Source: Pseudotamlana haliotis
GTDB lineage: Bacteria > Bacteroidota > Bacteroidia > Flavobacteriales > Flavobacteriaceae
Length of the DNA stretch: 64,000 nucleotides
NCBI RefSeq assembly: GCF_008806375.1
Contig: NZ_WAAT01000025.1
Span: forward strand, 62,001-126,000
Direction: 5' to 3'
Shown: positions 1 to 9,339 of the stretch, piece by piece
How positions within the stretch are numbered: position 1 is the stretch's first letter
Layout of the letters: each line of letters opens with the position of its first letter
Translations under genes and position numbers: made by a program
The notes under the pieces: model-generated
The model's input: only the letters and a program-made list of their open reading frames with translations
Databases searched by the model: none
What the model was told of the DNA's origin: nothing

Positions 1-2
1 AA

Positions 3-1574
3 GGTGAAGACGCCCGTTTATACGAAGCGGTTCAAGCGGTTTCAGAATTTGCTATCGATTTAGGTGTGAATGTGCCAACAGGAAAAGATTCGCTTTCTAT
101 GAAGCAAAAATATCCTGATGGTGATGTGATTTCTCCGGGTACGGTGATTATTTCGGCAGGAGCCAATTGTAACGATATTACTAAAGTTGTAGAGCCTGTT
201 TTAAAACAGAACGGTGGAAACATTTACTACATCAACATCTCTCAAGACGAATTTAAATTAGGTGGAAGTTCTTTTAACCAAGTTTTAAATACGATTGGTA
301 GCGATGCTCCTGATGTGAAAAACCCTGCTTTTGTAAAAACAGCTTTCAATACCATTCAAAACTTAATAAAAGACGATAAAATTCAAGCGGGACACGATGT
401 GGCTTCTGGTGGTTTAATTACCACACTTTTAGAATTGTGTTTTGCCGATGTGAATTTAGGTGCCGATTTAGATCTTTCTGCTTTAAATGAAGAAGATTCT
501 ATTAAGGTATTATTTTCTGAAAATGCAGGACTTGTATTTCAAGCGGATGCTTCAGTAGAAACTGTTTTAGCTGAAAATAACATCGAATTCTTCAATATTG
601 GTTCAGCTAACAACACAGGAAACTTAAACATTAAAAATAATGAGGATAGTTTCTCTTTCAATATTACTGAAAGTAGAGACGTTTGGTACAAAACATCATT
701 CTTATTAGACCAAAAGCAAACGGCTAACGGTTTAGCTCAAGCGCGTTTTGATAACTATAAAGTTCAACCTTTAGAATATACATTCCCTGCTAACTTCACA
801 GGAAAATTACCAACTCTAAATGGTAGCAGACCAAAAGCAGCGATTTTACGTGAAAAAGGATCAAATTCTGAACGTGAAATGGCGAATGCCATGTATTTAG
901 CTGGTTTTGATGTGAAAGATGTACATATGACCGATTTAATTTCTGGTCGTGAAACGCTTGAAGATATTCAGTTTTTAGGTGCTGTTGGAGGATTTTCTAA
1001 CTCCGATGTTTTGGGTTCTGCAAAAGGTTGGGCAGGTGCTATTAAATACAACGAAAAAGCTAATAAGGCGATTCAAGACTTCTTCAAAAGAGAAGACACT
1101 TTATCTGTTGGTATTTGTAATGGATGTCAGTTATTCATGGAATTAGAAGAAATTCACCCAGAACATAAAGTTCACGGAAAAATGCTTCACAACGATTCTA
1201 AAAAACACGAAAGTTCTTTTACTTCAGTAAAAATTCAAGAGAATAACTCGGTGATGCTTTCTACTTTAGCAGGAAGCACATTAGGCGTTTGGATTTCTCA
1301 TGGTGAAGGTAAATTTAACTTACCAGAAAAAGAAGATCAGTATAACATTGTAGCTAAATATGGTTACGAGGGCTACCCAAATAACCCAAATGGTTCTGAT
1401 TATAACACGGCGATGCTTTGTGATAAAACAGGTCGTCATTTAGTAACGATGCCTCATATTGAGCGTTCTACTTTCCAATGGAACTGGGCAAATTACCCAG
1501 AAAACAGAAAAGACGAAGCAACACCTTGGTTAGAAGCCTTTGTGAATGCACGCCTTTGGATTGAGAAGGAATAA
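3..1574 (+). CDS. purL: Phosphoribosylformylglycinamidine synthase, C-terminal part (5' end outside window)
   Basis: This is the ATP- and glutamine-dependent amidotransferase of de novo purine synthesis that converts FGAR to FGAM in the cytoplasm. The reading frame is open from base 3, so the gene starts upstream of the window; about 523 residues are visible. The first third belongs to the second AIRS-type ATP-binding half (VPTGKDSLSMK near the start, DVASGGL further on). The last part is a class I glutaminase domain with the nucleophile Cys in GICNGCQLF (visible residue about 372) and the His-Glu pair near PHIERS. This fits the large single-chain PurL, normally about 1200 residues. A strong terminator follows directly. 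Confidence 0.95.
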   Translation, partial: GEDARLYEAVQAVSEFAIDLGVNVPTGKDSLSMKQKYPDGDVISPGTVIISAGANCNDITKVVEPVLKQNGGNIYYINISQDEFKLGGSSFNQVLNTIGSDAPDVKNPAFVKTAFNTIQNLIKDDKIQAGHDVASGGLITTLLELCFADVNLGADLDLSALNEEDSIKVLFSENAGLVFQADASVETVLAENNIEFFNIGSANNTGNLNIKNNEDSFSFNITESRDVWYKTSFLLDQKQTANGLAQARFDNYKVQPLEYTFPANFTGKLPTLNGSRPKAAILREKGSNSEREMANAMYLAGFDVKDVHMTDLISGRETLEDIQFLGAVGGFSNSDVLGSAKGWAGAIKYNEKANKAIQDFFKREDTLSVGICNGCQLFMELEEIHPEHKVHGKMLHNDSKKHESSFTSVKIQENNSVMLSTLAGSTLGVWISHGEGKFNLPEKEDQYNIVAKYGYEGYPNNPNGSDYNTAMLCDKTGRHLVTMPHIERSTFQWNWANYPENRKDEATPWLEAFVNARLWIEKE

Positions 1575-1603
1575 AACTTTACCATATAAATATTTTTCTT
1601 AAG

Positions 1604-1640
1604 CGAGAGGCTGCCTAATTAGGTAGCCTCTCGTTTATAT
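1604..1640 (+). terminator. Rho-independent terminator of purL
   Basis: A near-perfect hairpin, CGAGAGGCTGCCTA and its complement around an AATT centre (1604-1633), is followed by a short T-rich stretch. It lies 30 bases after the purL stop. Confidence 0.8.
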
Positions 1641-1685
1641 TTGTAATACGTTTTAAATTTTTAACGTAATAAAAGTCTGGAGTAT

Positions 1686-1693
1686 TATATTTG
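1686..1693 (+). promoter_or_regulatory. TAnnTTTG -7 box of the sensor kinase gene
   Basis: TATATTTG fits the Bacteroidota -7 consensus. A second identical box lies at 1636-1643 beside the purL terminator. With a start point about 4 bases after the box, ATG 1697 would be almost leaderless and ATG 1727 would have a 30-base leader. Confidence 0.5.
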
Positions 1694-1726
1694 CAGATGG
1701 AACATTCCTCAGCGAAAATAGCCCCA

Positions 1727-3748
1727 ATGAAAAAAGTGCTTTTAATTGTTTTACTTCTAATATATGGTTTTAGTCATGCTCAAAACGATAATGACAAACG
1801 TCGTGCAGGTGCCTTAAAAAAACAAATAGATTTAGAAGTAAACAAGTCCCATAAACTAAAACTACTCGATAGTCTAACTCAAATTGTTAGAAATAAAGAA
1901 ACCCTAGATTATGATTCCATTGCAAAAGCTACTATAGACTATGCCATTGAATTAGACTCCCTAAACATTGCAGCTTACAACACTACAAACCTCATCAATT
2001 TCTATAATAATTTCTTAGGAAAGCCCAAGGAAGGGCTAAACCTTTACAAGAAATATTTTAAAACTTTAAAAGGGAATATAACAAATAGAAACATGGCTTG
2101 CCTGTATATTGATTCAGGTGACAGTTACTATTTTATAAAAGAAAAAGATTCTGCCTTGCAGCATTATGATAAAGCCATTGAATATGCAAGAAAAGACGAA
2201 AACGATCGCCTTATGGCTACGGCCTTGTTATACAAGGGTTATGCGTATTCCGATGAAGGCAACCTTACCAAAGCTTCACAAACCCTACAAGAGGCCTCTA
2301 AGGTTTTCATTAAATTAAAAGATACCTCTAAAATTATTTCGATAAAAAACTCTCTATCTATACTTTACAGCTACAATGGTTTTAGAAAGGAAGGCCAACT
2401 AGAACGCCTTGAAGCTATATCACTTGCCGAAAAACAGAAAAACGACGACTTGCTTACCACCTTATATTTCAATCAAGCCTTTGATAACAAAAAAGAGGGA
2501 TTAGAAAAGAAACGATTAACCCATTTACATAAATCCTTAGCTTCTGTAAAAAACACCGATAAATATCAATATTTTAAACCTATATTATATACAGCATTAG
2601 CAAGTGCTTATGCTGAGAATGACAGCATTGAAAAAGCTAAATGGTACTTAAAAAAGGTCGAAAAAGACAAAGAAAACACAGAAGGTATATATGAGTACCA
2701 TTATTATAAAGCACTAAAAAAGATTGCTTACGCCCAAAAAAAATATGCTGAAGCAGAACAGCTAGGCTTAAAACACCTCGAAATTGTAACATCATCCAAC
2801 CAGATCGAGAACATACAGCGTGCTCAAGCCTTTTTAGCAAAAGTCTATGAAAAACTAAACAAACCTGATTTAGCTTATAAATACTTTAAGGTTTATAAAA
2901 AATCGGAAGACTCTATTCTCTCTGTACAAAAAACCAAAGCGCTCGCCTACTACCAGACCTTATATGAAACCGCTAAACGCGATCAAAAAATAAAAGAACA
3001 AGACAGCCAAATTGAGCTTTTAGATGAGCAAAATAAACGCAAAAAACAATTACTCTGGTTTGTTGGGCTTAGCCTATTCTCATTATTCAGTATCTTCTAT
3101 CTATGGCGTTCACGCACTTTTTCAAAACGAAATGCCATACTTCAGAAAAAATTTGCTCAAGATATAATTAGAAATATTGAAATAGAAAGAAAGCGAATTT
3201 CTAGTGAGTTACATGATAGTGTAGGACAGAGTTTACTGCTCATTAAAAACAAAATATTCTTAAATTCTGAAAAGAAAACAGACACTAGTTTGGTTGATGG
3301 TGCTATTGATGAAGTTAGAACCATTTCACAACAATTACACCCCTTTCAATTTGAGCAATTAGGATTAATCAACTCTATTAAAAATACAATTGAAAACTTT
3401 CAAAAAAATTCTGACATATTTTATTCCGAAGATATTGAAGTCAAAGCATCAAACATTCCTAAAGACAGTGAAATATTCGTTTTTAGAATGATACAAGAAT
3501 GCTTAAACAATGTGGAAAAACATTCTCAAGCTAAAGCGTGTAATATCACCATTGAAGACCATAAAAATACCGTATGGTTTCAAATTAAAGATAACGGTAT
3601 CGGTTTTGATGTCACCGAAAACAGCACCTTGCTTAATAGCCTTGGCATGAAAACACTTAAGGAGCGCGCACAAATTATTGGTGCCCAAATTCAAATAAAC
3701 TCTATCAAAGGAAAAGGTACAACCGTTCAAATTAAAGTTCCAAAATAA
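1727..3748 (+). CDS. TPR-containing sensor histidine kinase (HisKA_3/NarX-DesK type)
   Basis: This is a membrane sensor kinase that should phosphorylate the LuxR-type regulator encoded 6 bases downstream. From ATG 1727 it has 673 residues. It has a signal peptide (MKKVLLIVLLLIYGFSHAQ), a long region of tetratricopeptide-like helical repeats (about 30-430), a single membrane segment (about 442-462), a short coiled stretch, a HisKA_3 dimerisation helix with the phosphorylated His in SSELHDSVGQ (residue 496), and an HATPase_c domain with an N box (ECLNNVEKH, about 591-599) and a G1 box (DNGIGF, about 622-627). ATG 1727 was chosen because it starts at the signal peptide; ATG 1697 is possible and sits at the predicted transcription start. 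The TPR part is probably periplasmic. The signal it senses is unknown. Confidence 0.88.
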   Translation: MKKVLLIVLLLIYGFSHAQNDNDKRRAGALKKQIDLEVNKSHKLKLLDSLTQIVRNKETLDYDSIAKATIDYAIELDSLNIAAYNTTNLINFYNNFLGKPKEGLNLYKKYFKTLKGNITNRNMACLYIDSGDSYYFIKEKDSALQHYDKAIEYARKDENDRLMATALLYKGYAYSDEGNLTKASQTLQEASKVFIKLKDTSKIISIKNSLSILYSYNGFRKEGQLERLEAISLAEKQKNDDLLTTLYFNQAFDNKKEGLEKKRLTHLHKSLASVKNTDKYQYFKPILYTALASAYAENDSIEKAKWYLKKVEKDKENTEGIYEYHYYKALKKIAYAQKKYAEAEQLGLKHLEIVTSSNQIENIQRAQAFLAKVYEKLNKPDLAYKYFKVYKKSEDSILSVQKTKALAYYQTLYETAKRDQKIKEQDSQIELLDEQNKRKKQLLWFVGLSLFSLFSIFYLWRSRTFSKRNAILQKKFAQDIIRNIEIERKRISSELHDSVGQSLLLIKNKIFLNSEKKTDTSLVDGAIDEVRTISQQLHPFQFEQLGLINSIKNTIENFQKNSDIFYSEDIEVKASNIPKDSEIFVFRMIQECLNNVEKHSQAKACNITIEDHKNTVWFQIKDNGIGFDVTENSTLLNSLGMKTLKERAQIIGAQIQINSIKGKGTTVQIKVPK

Positions 3749-3754
3749 AAAATC

Positions 3755-4378
3755 ATGAAAACCACTATTATTCTTGCAGATGATCACCCTCTAATCCTAA
3801 ATGGAACTAAAGGCGTTTTAGAAAAATTAGGTTACCATGTTATTGATACAGCCACAGATGGACAAACCGCTTATAACAAAATATTAAAGCTAAAACCCCA
3901 TGTTGCTATTTTGGATTTTGATATGCCAAAGCTTAGCGGTATAGAGATTGCTAAAAACATAAAAAAAAATAACGTTCCTACGAAAACCATTATTCTTACA
4001 TTACACAAGCAAGAATCTATACTTTCTGAAGTAGGCAAAGCCATTGAAGGATACATCACTAAAGATACGGCCTTAGAAGAATTAGAAGTCTGTATAAAAC
4101 ATATCATTTCGGGAGATACTTATACTAGCTCGAAACTTCAAAATTCTTTACATTTTGATGCCAAAACCAATAAAGATTTTAAACTATCTGCGAGCGAAAT
4201 AAAAATATTAAAATATTTAGACCAAGATTTTACGAGTGCACAAATTGCTGAAGAATTGTTTATTTCAAAACGTACTGTAGAAAAACACCGAAGTAATATT
4301 ATAAAAAAACTAGAATTAGATTCTTCTAGCCCTATGGCGCTTATCCTCTGGTTAAAAAATAATCCAGATCTTTTTTAA
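3755..4378 (+). CDS. LuxR/NarL-family response regulator
   Basis: This is a two-domain DNA-binding response regulator of 207 residues and the likely partner of the kinase just upstream (6-base gap, same operon). The receiver domain starts with the acidic pair in ADDHP and carries the probable phosphoacceptor Asp54 in ILDFDMP, a Thr in ILTLH and the conserved Lys in GYITKD. The C-terminal LuxR helix-turn-helix (about 143-200) reads LSASEIKIL, then AEELFISKRTVEKHRSNI. Its targets are unknown. The next genes (permease, pflBA) are on the other strand, so regulation of those neighbours is only a guess. No clear terminator was seen in the 75 bases before the convergent permease gene. Confidence 0.9.
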   Translation: MKTTIILADDHPLILNGTKGVLEKLGYHVIDTATDGQTAYNKILKLKPHVAILDFDMPKLSGIEIAKNIKKNNVPTKTIILTLHKQESILSEVGKAIEGYITKDTALEELEVCIKHIISGDTYTSSKLQNSLHFDAKTNKDFKLSASEIKILKYLDQDFTSAQIAEELFISKRTVEKHRSNIIKKLELDSSSPMALILWLKNNPDLF

Positions 4379-4453
4379 GAAACCGGTTTAGTTTATTATA
4401 AAACAAAACATATTGATGCCTACATACCTCAAAGAACTATTCAAGCACAATCC

Positions 4454-5956
4454 TTACAAATATCCTGAAATACCGTAAGTCCCTTCTAACATTCCTACAG
4501 CAAGCATAGCAATGATACAGATAATTAAAATACTTAGAGGAATAACATAACGATCTATAACAGACAGCCTTTTAGGACGCTCTAAATCACCTATTAATCC
4601 GTTATTATCTAAAAACATAGCTAAAGCCCAAGCTAGTACCGGGTTGGTAACCATTGCTGCAAAAATACAAATACCAGCTGCTTGCGCACAAGCACTTTCT
4701 TTTACCATTTGTATTCCAGCTTCAATCATTGGTAAAAATACACCAACCAATAACGCAATGCAACGTACTGGTGGCCAAATAGCTACATCCATTGGCGAAC
4801 CTAGTATGGCGACACCCATAACCATTAACCCAAGAAGTATTGCTCCAGCAGGAATAGGTCGTTTTGCTATCGCGGCTGGTATCATATAAGTACCCCAAGA
4901 CGACGTGATATTTCCACCACCAAGAGCCGTACCCACCATTTGCCGAAAAGAACACATAGTCATGGTATCATCTACATCCATAAGCACTTTTTCTGATTTT
5001 TTTGGGTAATTCATTTCTTGAAAAATACGGTGTCCTAAAAAATCAGGGGACCACATAGCTACCGCCAAAATAGCAAAAGGTAAAGATGCTACAAAATGCT
5101 GCATATTTGGCAATCCTAACATCCAACCTTCTTCTGTACTTCCCCACCAATAAATTGGACTTAAATTAGGGATCCCCATTTCGGTTGTAAAATGAAGGTC
5201 GAAACCTGCTCCTCCTATCAAAGCAGTTATTAAAGCAATAATCGCACAACCAGGTATGGACAACCATCTTTTTCCGATGCGGGCCAAAAGGCTATAAACT
5301 ACAATAGTTATCCCTAAAATTACAAGACCTAAATATCCTAAGGAACCTGAGTGGGCAGTAGCATGTTCTAAGCCCATGCTCCAAGTTTGAATCGTTTTAA
5401 TCTGACTTAAGCCTCCCGAAAATCCAAGAAAAATAAGTAATCCGCCAGCGACGCCCTTACTTGTTAAATTTACCAAACGCGAGCCGCCTTTAAAAAAACT
5501 AAGCAACAATCCAAATACCCCTATTAATATAGCTAAAGCTAATGGATGTGCGCCTGCTAAAGCGATACTGGCAATTAGCGGAATCATAGGCCCATGATTA
5601 CCTGCTAAATTTGCTCTAGGATTAAAAAAACCTGAAGCAAAAATTACAAATAATAAAGCAGGAATAAGCATCTCAACACGAGTAACTTCTATAGCAAAGT
5701 CTTTACCAAGACTCACATGGCTCCAAGCTTCTGTTAAACCTTCTGCCCAAGCCATCATTACAGAAGAATACATAGCAATAATCCCAACGGTCCCAGCAAA
5801 TGCAGGCACCAAATCTTCCCATTCAAAACTAAAATCTCTTCCAGGAAGGTTTAACCTAAAGCGTTTAGGTTTCATGATTTGTAATTCATGATTTAAATAA
5901 TCAGATCGATTTTCAAATTCAGATGCAGGTTTGTGTAGGTCTTTATAGGTCTTCAT
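4454..5956 (-). CDS. Multipass permease of the UraA/SulP-like superfamily (possibly DUF3360)
   Basis: This is an integral membrane protein of 500 residues with about a dozen hydrophobic segments. After a cytoplasmic N-terminus of about 70 residues it shows the inverted-repeat transporter pattern of the SulP/NCS2 fold: a Gly/Pro-rich stretch (NPRANLAGNHGPMIPL), then FKGGSRLVNLTSKGVAGGL, and in the second half ALGGGNITSSWGTYMIPAA and a TNPVLAWALAMF helix. From memory it resembles the uncharacterised DUF3360 family found in Vibrio and others. No substrate can be assigned. It is transcribed alone, separated from pflA by a strong terminator and facing the response regulator convergently. A link to the two-component system or to pfl would be inference only. 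Confidence 0.6.
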   Translation of the reverse strand: MKTYKDLHKPASEFENRSDYLNHELQIMKPKRFRLNLPGRDFSFEWEDLVPAFAGTVGIIAMYSSVMMAWAEGLTEAWSHVSLGKDFAIEVTRVEMLIPALLFVIFASGFFNPRANLAGNHGPMIPLIASIALAGAHPLALAILIGVFGLLLSFFKGGSRLVNLTSKGVAGGLLIFLGFSGGLSQIKTIQTWSMGLEHATAHSGSLGYLGLVILGITIVVYSLLARIGKRWLSIPGCAIIALITALIGGAGFDLHFTTEMGIPNLSPIYWWGSTEEGWMLGLPNMQHFVASLPFAILAVAMWSPDFLGHRIFQEMNYPKKSEKVLMDVDDTMTMCSFRQMVGTALGGGNITSSWGTYMIPAAIAKRPIPAGAILLGLMVMGVAILGSPMDVAIWPPVRCIALLVGVFLPMIEAGIQMVKESACAQAAGICIFAAMVTNPVLAWALAMFLDNNGLIGDLERPKRLSVIDRYVIPLSILIICIIAMLAVGMLEGTYGISGYL

Positions 5957-6106
5957 TAAATTATTTATTTCTCCTACAAAAGTACCTTTCGTCCTTAGAA
6001 AATTTAATGATAAATATCAGTAAACATTAAATACCTAAATTATATTACAGACACCTAAATAAAAATAACTAAGCATTTATTTTAGATTATATGATGTTTA
6101 ACAAAC

Positions 6107-6144
6107 AAAAAAAACGATTTGAAAAATTTCAAATCGTTTTTTTT
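6107..6144 (-). terminator. Terminator downstream of pflA
   Basis: A perfect 18-base-pair hairpin (AAAAAAAACGATTTGAAA and its complement, 2-base loop) has poly-T on either strand's 3' side. It sits 30 bases after the pflA stop and closes the pflBA operon. Confidence 0.9.
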
Positions 6145-6173
6145 AAGTTGACTATAACTTCTATATAAAAAAA

Positions 6174-6923
6174 TTAATTCACCTTAACCTCTTTAAAGTA
6201 TCCCTTTAAAATCTCAACCGCAGCATCCAATTCTTCTTTTGTGTTTTCTCGAGCATCTTTCAATTCATAATCCCAACCTAAAGCTTCCCATTTATGGATA
6301 CCGAGTTTATGGTACGGCTGAAGTTCAATTTTTTCAATGGTTTTGTAATCTTTGAAATGTTCACCTAATGCATGAAGCAATTCTGGCTTGTTTGTTATTC
6401 CCGGTATTAACACATAACGTAACCACATGGCTTTTTCCGAATCTTCGCGGTGTTTTGCAAAGGTTAACGCCGTTTTCATATTTCGCTGCCCTGTTAAGGC
6501 TTCATAACCTGCTTCGGTCATGTGTTTAATATCCAACATCACCAAATCGGCATAATCGTCTAAAAGTGATTTGGTAAAACTGTTTAGAATTCTTCCGTTA
6601 GTATCAATATTGGTATGAATACCTTCTTCTTTTAATCTTTTAAAGAAAGGCACCAAAGCTTTCGATTGTAGTAAAGGTTCGCCACCAGAAACGGTTACAC
6701 CTCCTTTTTTTCCGAAATAAGGTTTCACTTTTAAAACCATATCTACTAATTCTTCAATTTCGTATGGTTTCCCACCAACGGTATCAATAGTATCTGGATT
6801 ATGACAATACAAACATTTCAACTTGCAACCTTGTAAAAAAATAACAAAGCGAATACCAGGTCCGTCGTGGGTTCCAAAAGATTCTACAGAATGTACATTT
6901 AATATGTGGTCTTGATTTTTGAT
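6174..6923 (-). CDS. pflA: Pyruvate formate-lyase activating enzyme, non-canonical start
   Basis: This radical SAM enzyme abstracts the hydrogen that creates the glycyl radical on PflB, encoded just upstream. The diagnostic CX3CX2C cluster motif reads CKLKCLYC, preceded by SFGTHDGPGIRFVIFLQGC as in other PflA proteins, and SGGEPLLQ follows. The first in-frame ATG, GTG or TTG is a TTG at 6821, inside the cluster motif, and starting there would lose the first essential Cys. The frame is open back to a TAG at 6932-6930 with no ATG, GTG or TTG. The start must therefore be a rare codon such as ATC (6923) or ATA (6905), unless there is a sequence error. The stated end coordinate uses the ATC and is uncertain. 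Confidence 0.85.
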   Translation of the reverse strand: MKNQDHILNVHSVESFGTHDGPGIRFVIFLQGCKLKCLYCHNPDTIDTVGGKPYEIEELVDMVLKVKPYFGKKGGVTVSGGEPLLQSKALVPFFKRLKEEGIHTNIDTNGRILNSFTKSLLDDYADLVMLDIKHMTEAGYEALTGQRNMKTALTFAKHREDSEKAMWLRYVLIPGITNKPELLHALGEHFKDYKTIEKIELQPYHKLGIHKWEALGWDYELKDARENTKEELDAAVEILKGYFKEVKVN

Positions 6924-6941
6924 AACGTTCTAATTTAGATT

Positions 6942-6994
6942 AAAAAAATAAGCATCTGAAAAATACAGCTTTTATACTTCATTTCCAGATGCTT
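6942..6994 (-). terminator. Attenuator-like terminator between pflB and pflA
   Basis: Read on the minus strand, AAGCATCTG (6994-6986) pairs perfectly with CAGATGCTT (6958-6950) across a 27-base loop and is followed by A and then seven Ts. It lies 23 bases after the pflB stop, so it may stop most transcripts and give lower pflA output. Confidence 0.6.
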
Positions 6995-7016
6995 CCTCAA
7001 AATATAAATAAAAACT

Positions 7017-9242
7017 CTACATGGATTCGTGGAAAGAACGTGTGATTACCTCTAGTTGTTGTTCTCTTGTTAATCTCACAAAGTTAACGGCATAACCTGA
7101 AACTCGAATGGTTAATTGCGGATATTCCTCTGGGTGCTCCATAGCATCCATTAACATTTCTCTGTCCAACACATTCACATTCAAGTGCTGTGCATTTCTA
7201 CTGAAATAACCATCAATAATCGTTGCTAAGTTGTCAATTCTATCATCTTCATTAGACCCTAATGATTTAGGAACCATTGAGAAGGTATTTGAAATACCAT
7301 CTAACGAATCTTTATAATCGATTTTAGACACTGAGTTTAAAGAAGCAATAGCCCCGTTACAATCACGTCCGTGCATTGGGTTTGCTCCAGGAGCAAAAGG
7401 CACACCACTTGCTCTTCCATCTGGAGTAGCTCCTGTTTTCTTACCGTAAGACACGTTTGATGTAATTGTTAATACAGACATTGTTGGTTCTGCATTTTTA
7501 TAAACTGGCAGTTGTTTCAGCTCGTTGTTAAAATCGGCTACAGCATTTGCAGCTAACGTATCTACACGATCGTCATCATTACCATACTTAGGAAACTCTC
7601 CTTCAATTTTGAAATCTACTGTTAAACCTTCTTCATTTCTAACAGGTTTTACCTTAGCGTATTTAATTGCTGAAAGTGAATCGGCTACAATAGATAAACC
7701 AGCAATACCATAAGCAATATTAATGCTTGGGTTGGTATCAATTAAAGCCATTTGAGCTTTTTCGTAGTAGTATTTGTCATGCATGTAATGAATAATGTTC
7801 ATCGAATCATTGTACACACGTGCAACTTCTTTCATAGCAATTTTAAAATTAGCCATGACTTTATCGAAATCTAAGTACTCACAGTCGCAAGCTTCAATAC
7901 CTTCAACCATAACTTTACCCGTATTTTCACAACGACCACCATTAACAGCTAACAATAATGTTTTAGCTAAGTTGGTACGTGCTCCAAAGAACTGAATTGA
8001 CTTACCTAAACTTTGGTAGGATACGCAACAAGCAATACCATAATCATCTGAACCACGTTCTGCTCTCATCAAATTATCATTTTCAAACTGAATTGAAGAA
8101 GTATCAATAGCTACTTTTGCACAGTAATCTTTGAAATTCTGAGGCAATTCTTGAGACCATAAAATCGTCATATTAGGTTCTGGTGATGGCCCTAGGTTGT
8201 AAAGTGTATTTAAGAAACGGAAAGACGTTTTTGTTACTTTCGTTCTTCCATCTTCAAACATACCACCAATAGCCTCTGTTACCCAAGTTGGGTCTCCTGC
8301 GAAAATCTCATCGTAAGCAGACATTCTTAAGTGGCGCACCATACGTAATTTCATTACGAATTGATCGATATACTCTTGAGCTTCTTCTTCAGTAATGATT
8401 CCTGCTTTAAGATCATTTTCTATATAAATATCTAAAAATGTAGAGGTATTACCTAAAGACATTGCAGCACCATCTTGTTCTTTTACAGCGGCTAAATAGG
8501 CCATATAAGTCCATTGCACGGCTTCTTGAGCATTTTCAGCTGGACGACCTAATTCTAAATCGTATTTTGCCCCTAATTCAAGAATTTCATTTAAGGCTTT
8601 AATTTGGGAAGACACTTCTTCACGTAAACGAATCACAGATTCTGTCATTGGTCCGTTGATGTTCTCTAAATCCTTTTTCTTAGCTTCAATTAACGCGTTG
8701 ATTCCGTAAAGAGCCACACGACGGTAATCACCAATAATTCTACCTCTAGCATAATTATCTGGCAATCCAGTTAAAAATCCTAAAGAACGGAATTTTCTAA
8801 TTTCTGCATTATAAGCATCAAAAACACCATCATTATGGGTTTTTACGTATTTAGAAAATAATTCTGTTAAGTTGTCATTTGGTTTTACGCCTTGTTCTTG
8901 TAACGCTTTTTGAACCACTTTAAAACCTCCAAAAGGTTTCATGGCACGTTTCAACAATTCATCGGTTTGTAAACCAACGATAACTTCATTTTTTTTATCA
9001 ATATAACCTGCTTCAAAAGCGCTAACCGTTGAAATAGTTTCAGTATCTACAGCACGAACTCCGTTTCTTTGGCGTTCCTCTTTGGTGGCAACTTTACAAA
9101 CTTCCCATAAATTTTTAGTTTTTTCACTAGGTCCAACTAAAAATTGGTAAGTTCCATGATAAGGTGTAATGTTTTGAAATACAAAATCTCTAACATTAAT
9201 TTCCTTAGTCCAAATTCCGTTTTTAAATTGTTTTACTTCCAT
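7017..9242 (-). CDS. pflB: Formate C-acetyltransferase (pyruvate formate-lyase)
   Basis: This cytoplasmic glycyl-radical enzyme makes acetyl-CoA and formate from pyruvate and CoA under anoxia. Its 741 residues match the usual length of about 750. The adjacent catalytic cysteines are Cys405-Cys406 in [12 protein letters not shown], and the radical glycine is Gly716 in [13 protein letters not shown] near the C-terminus. The gene starts at ATG 9242, and pflA follows downstream after an attenuator-like hairpin. Upstream are a TATCTTTG box and a TGACA-N2-TGTCA palindrome at a spacing typical of CRP/FNR activation. Its presence implies that this organism can ferment. Confidence 0.97.
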   Translation of the reverse strand: MEVKQFKNGIWTKEINVRDFVFQNITPYHGTYQFLVGPSEKTKNLWEVCKVATKEERQRNGVRAVDTETISTVSAFEAGYIDKKNEVIVGLQTDELLKRAMKPFGGFKVVQKALQEQGVKPNDNLTELFSKYVKTHNDGVFDAYNAEIRKFRSLGFLTGLPDNYARGRIIGDYRRVALYGINALIEAKKKDLENINGPMTESVIRLREEVSSQIKALNEILELGAKYDLELGRPAENAQEAVQWTYMAYLAAVKEQDGAAMSLGNTSTFLDIYIENDLKAGIITEEEAQEYIDQFVMKLRMVRHLRMSAYDEIFAGDPTWVTEAIGGMFEDGRTKVTKTSFRFLNTLYNLGPSPEPNMTILWSQELPQNFKDYCAKVAIDTSSIQFENDNLMRAERGSDDYGIACCVSYQSLGKSIQFFGARTNLAKTLLLAVNGGRCENTGKVMVEGIEACDCEYLDFDKVMANFKIAMKEVARVYNDSMNIIHYMHDKYYYEKAQMALIDTNPSINIAYGIAGLSIVADSLSAIKYAKVKPVRNEEGLTVDFKIEGEFPKYGNDDDRVDTLAANAVADFNNELKQLPVYKNAEPTMSVLTITSNVSYGKKTGATPDGRASGVPFAPGANPMHGRDCNGAIASLNSVSKIDYKDSLDGISNTFSMVPKSLGSNEDDRIDNLATIIDGYFSRNAQHLNVNVLDREMLMDAMEHPEEYPQLTIRVSGYAVNFVRLTREQQLEVITRSFHESM

Positions 9243-9292
9243 GTTGATTTTATTAAAACTTTGAATATAATTTCTTTACTTTAATATGATTA

Positions 9293-9300
9293 CAAAGATA
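9293..9300 (-). promoter_or_regulatory. -7 box of pflB
   Basis: On the minus strand this reads TATCTTTG, matching TAnnTTTG. No TTG-type -33 element lies 19-21 bases upstream, which fits an activator-dependent promoter. Confidence 0.55.
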
Positions 9301-9319
9301 GAACCGCATTAATAGTAAT

Positions 9320-9339
9320 AAGATGACATTTGTCAGTTT
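9320..9339 (-). promoter_or_regulatory. Palindromic activator site upstream of pflB
   Basis: The sequence is AA-N2-TGACA-TT-TGTCA-N2-TT. Its centre (9329.5) is about 40-41 bases upstream of the start point predicted from the TATCTTTG box, the classic class-II position for a CRP/FNR-family activator. The remaining part of the 9243-9665 gap is AT-rich with no gene; it also holds a weak dyad AAAATAT...ATATTTT near 9384-9408 and the fadD promoter. Confidence 0.4.

Noticed and set aside
4379-4453. AAACCGGTTT palindrome after the response regulator as a terminator
   Set aside because: The stem is only 5 bp with no loop and no following T-run.
6174-6821. pflA starting at TTG 6821
   Set aside because: This would delete the first Cys of the iron-sulphur motif and the conserved GTHDGPG region.
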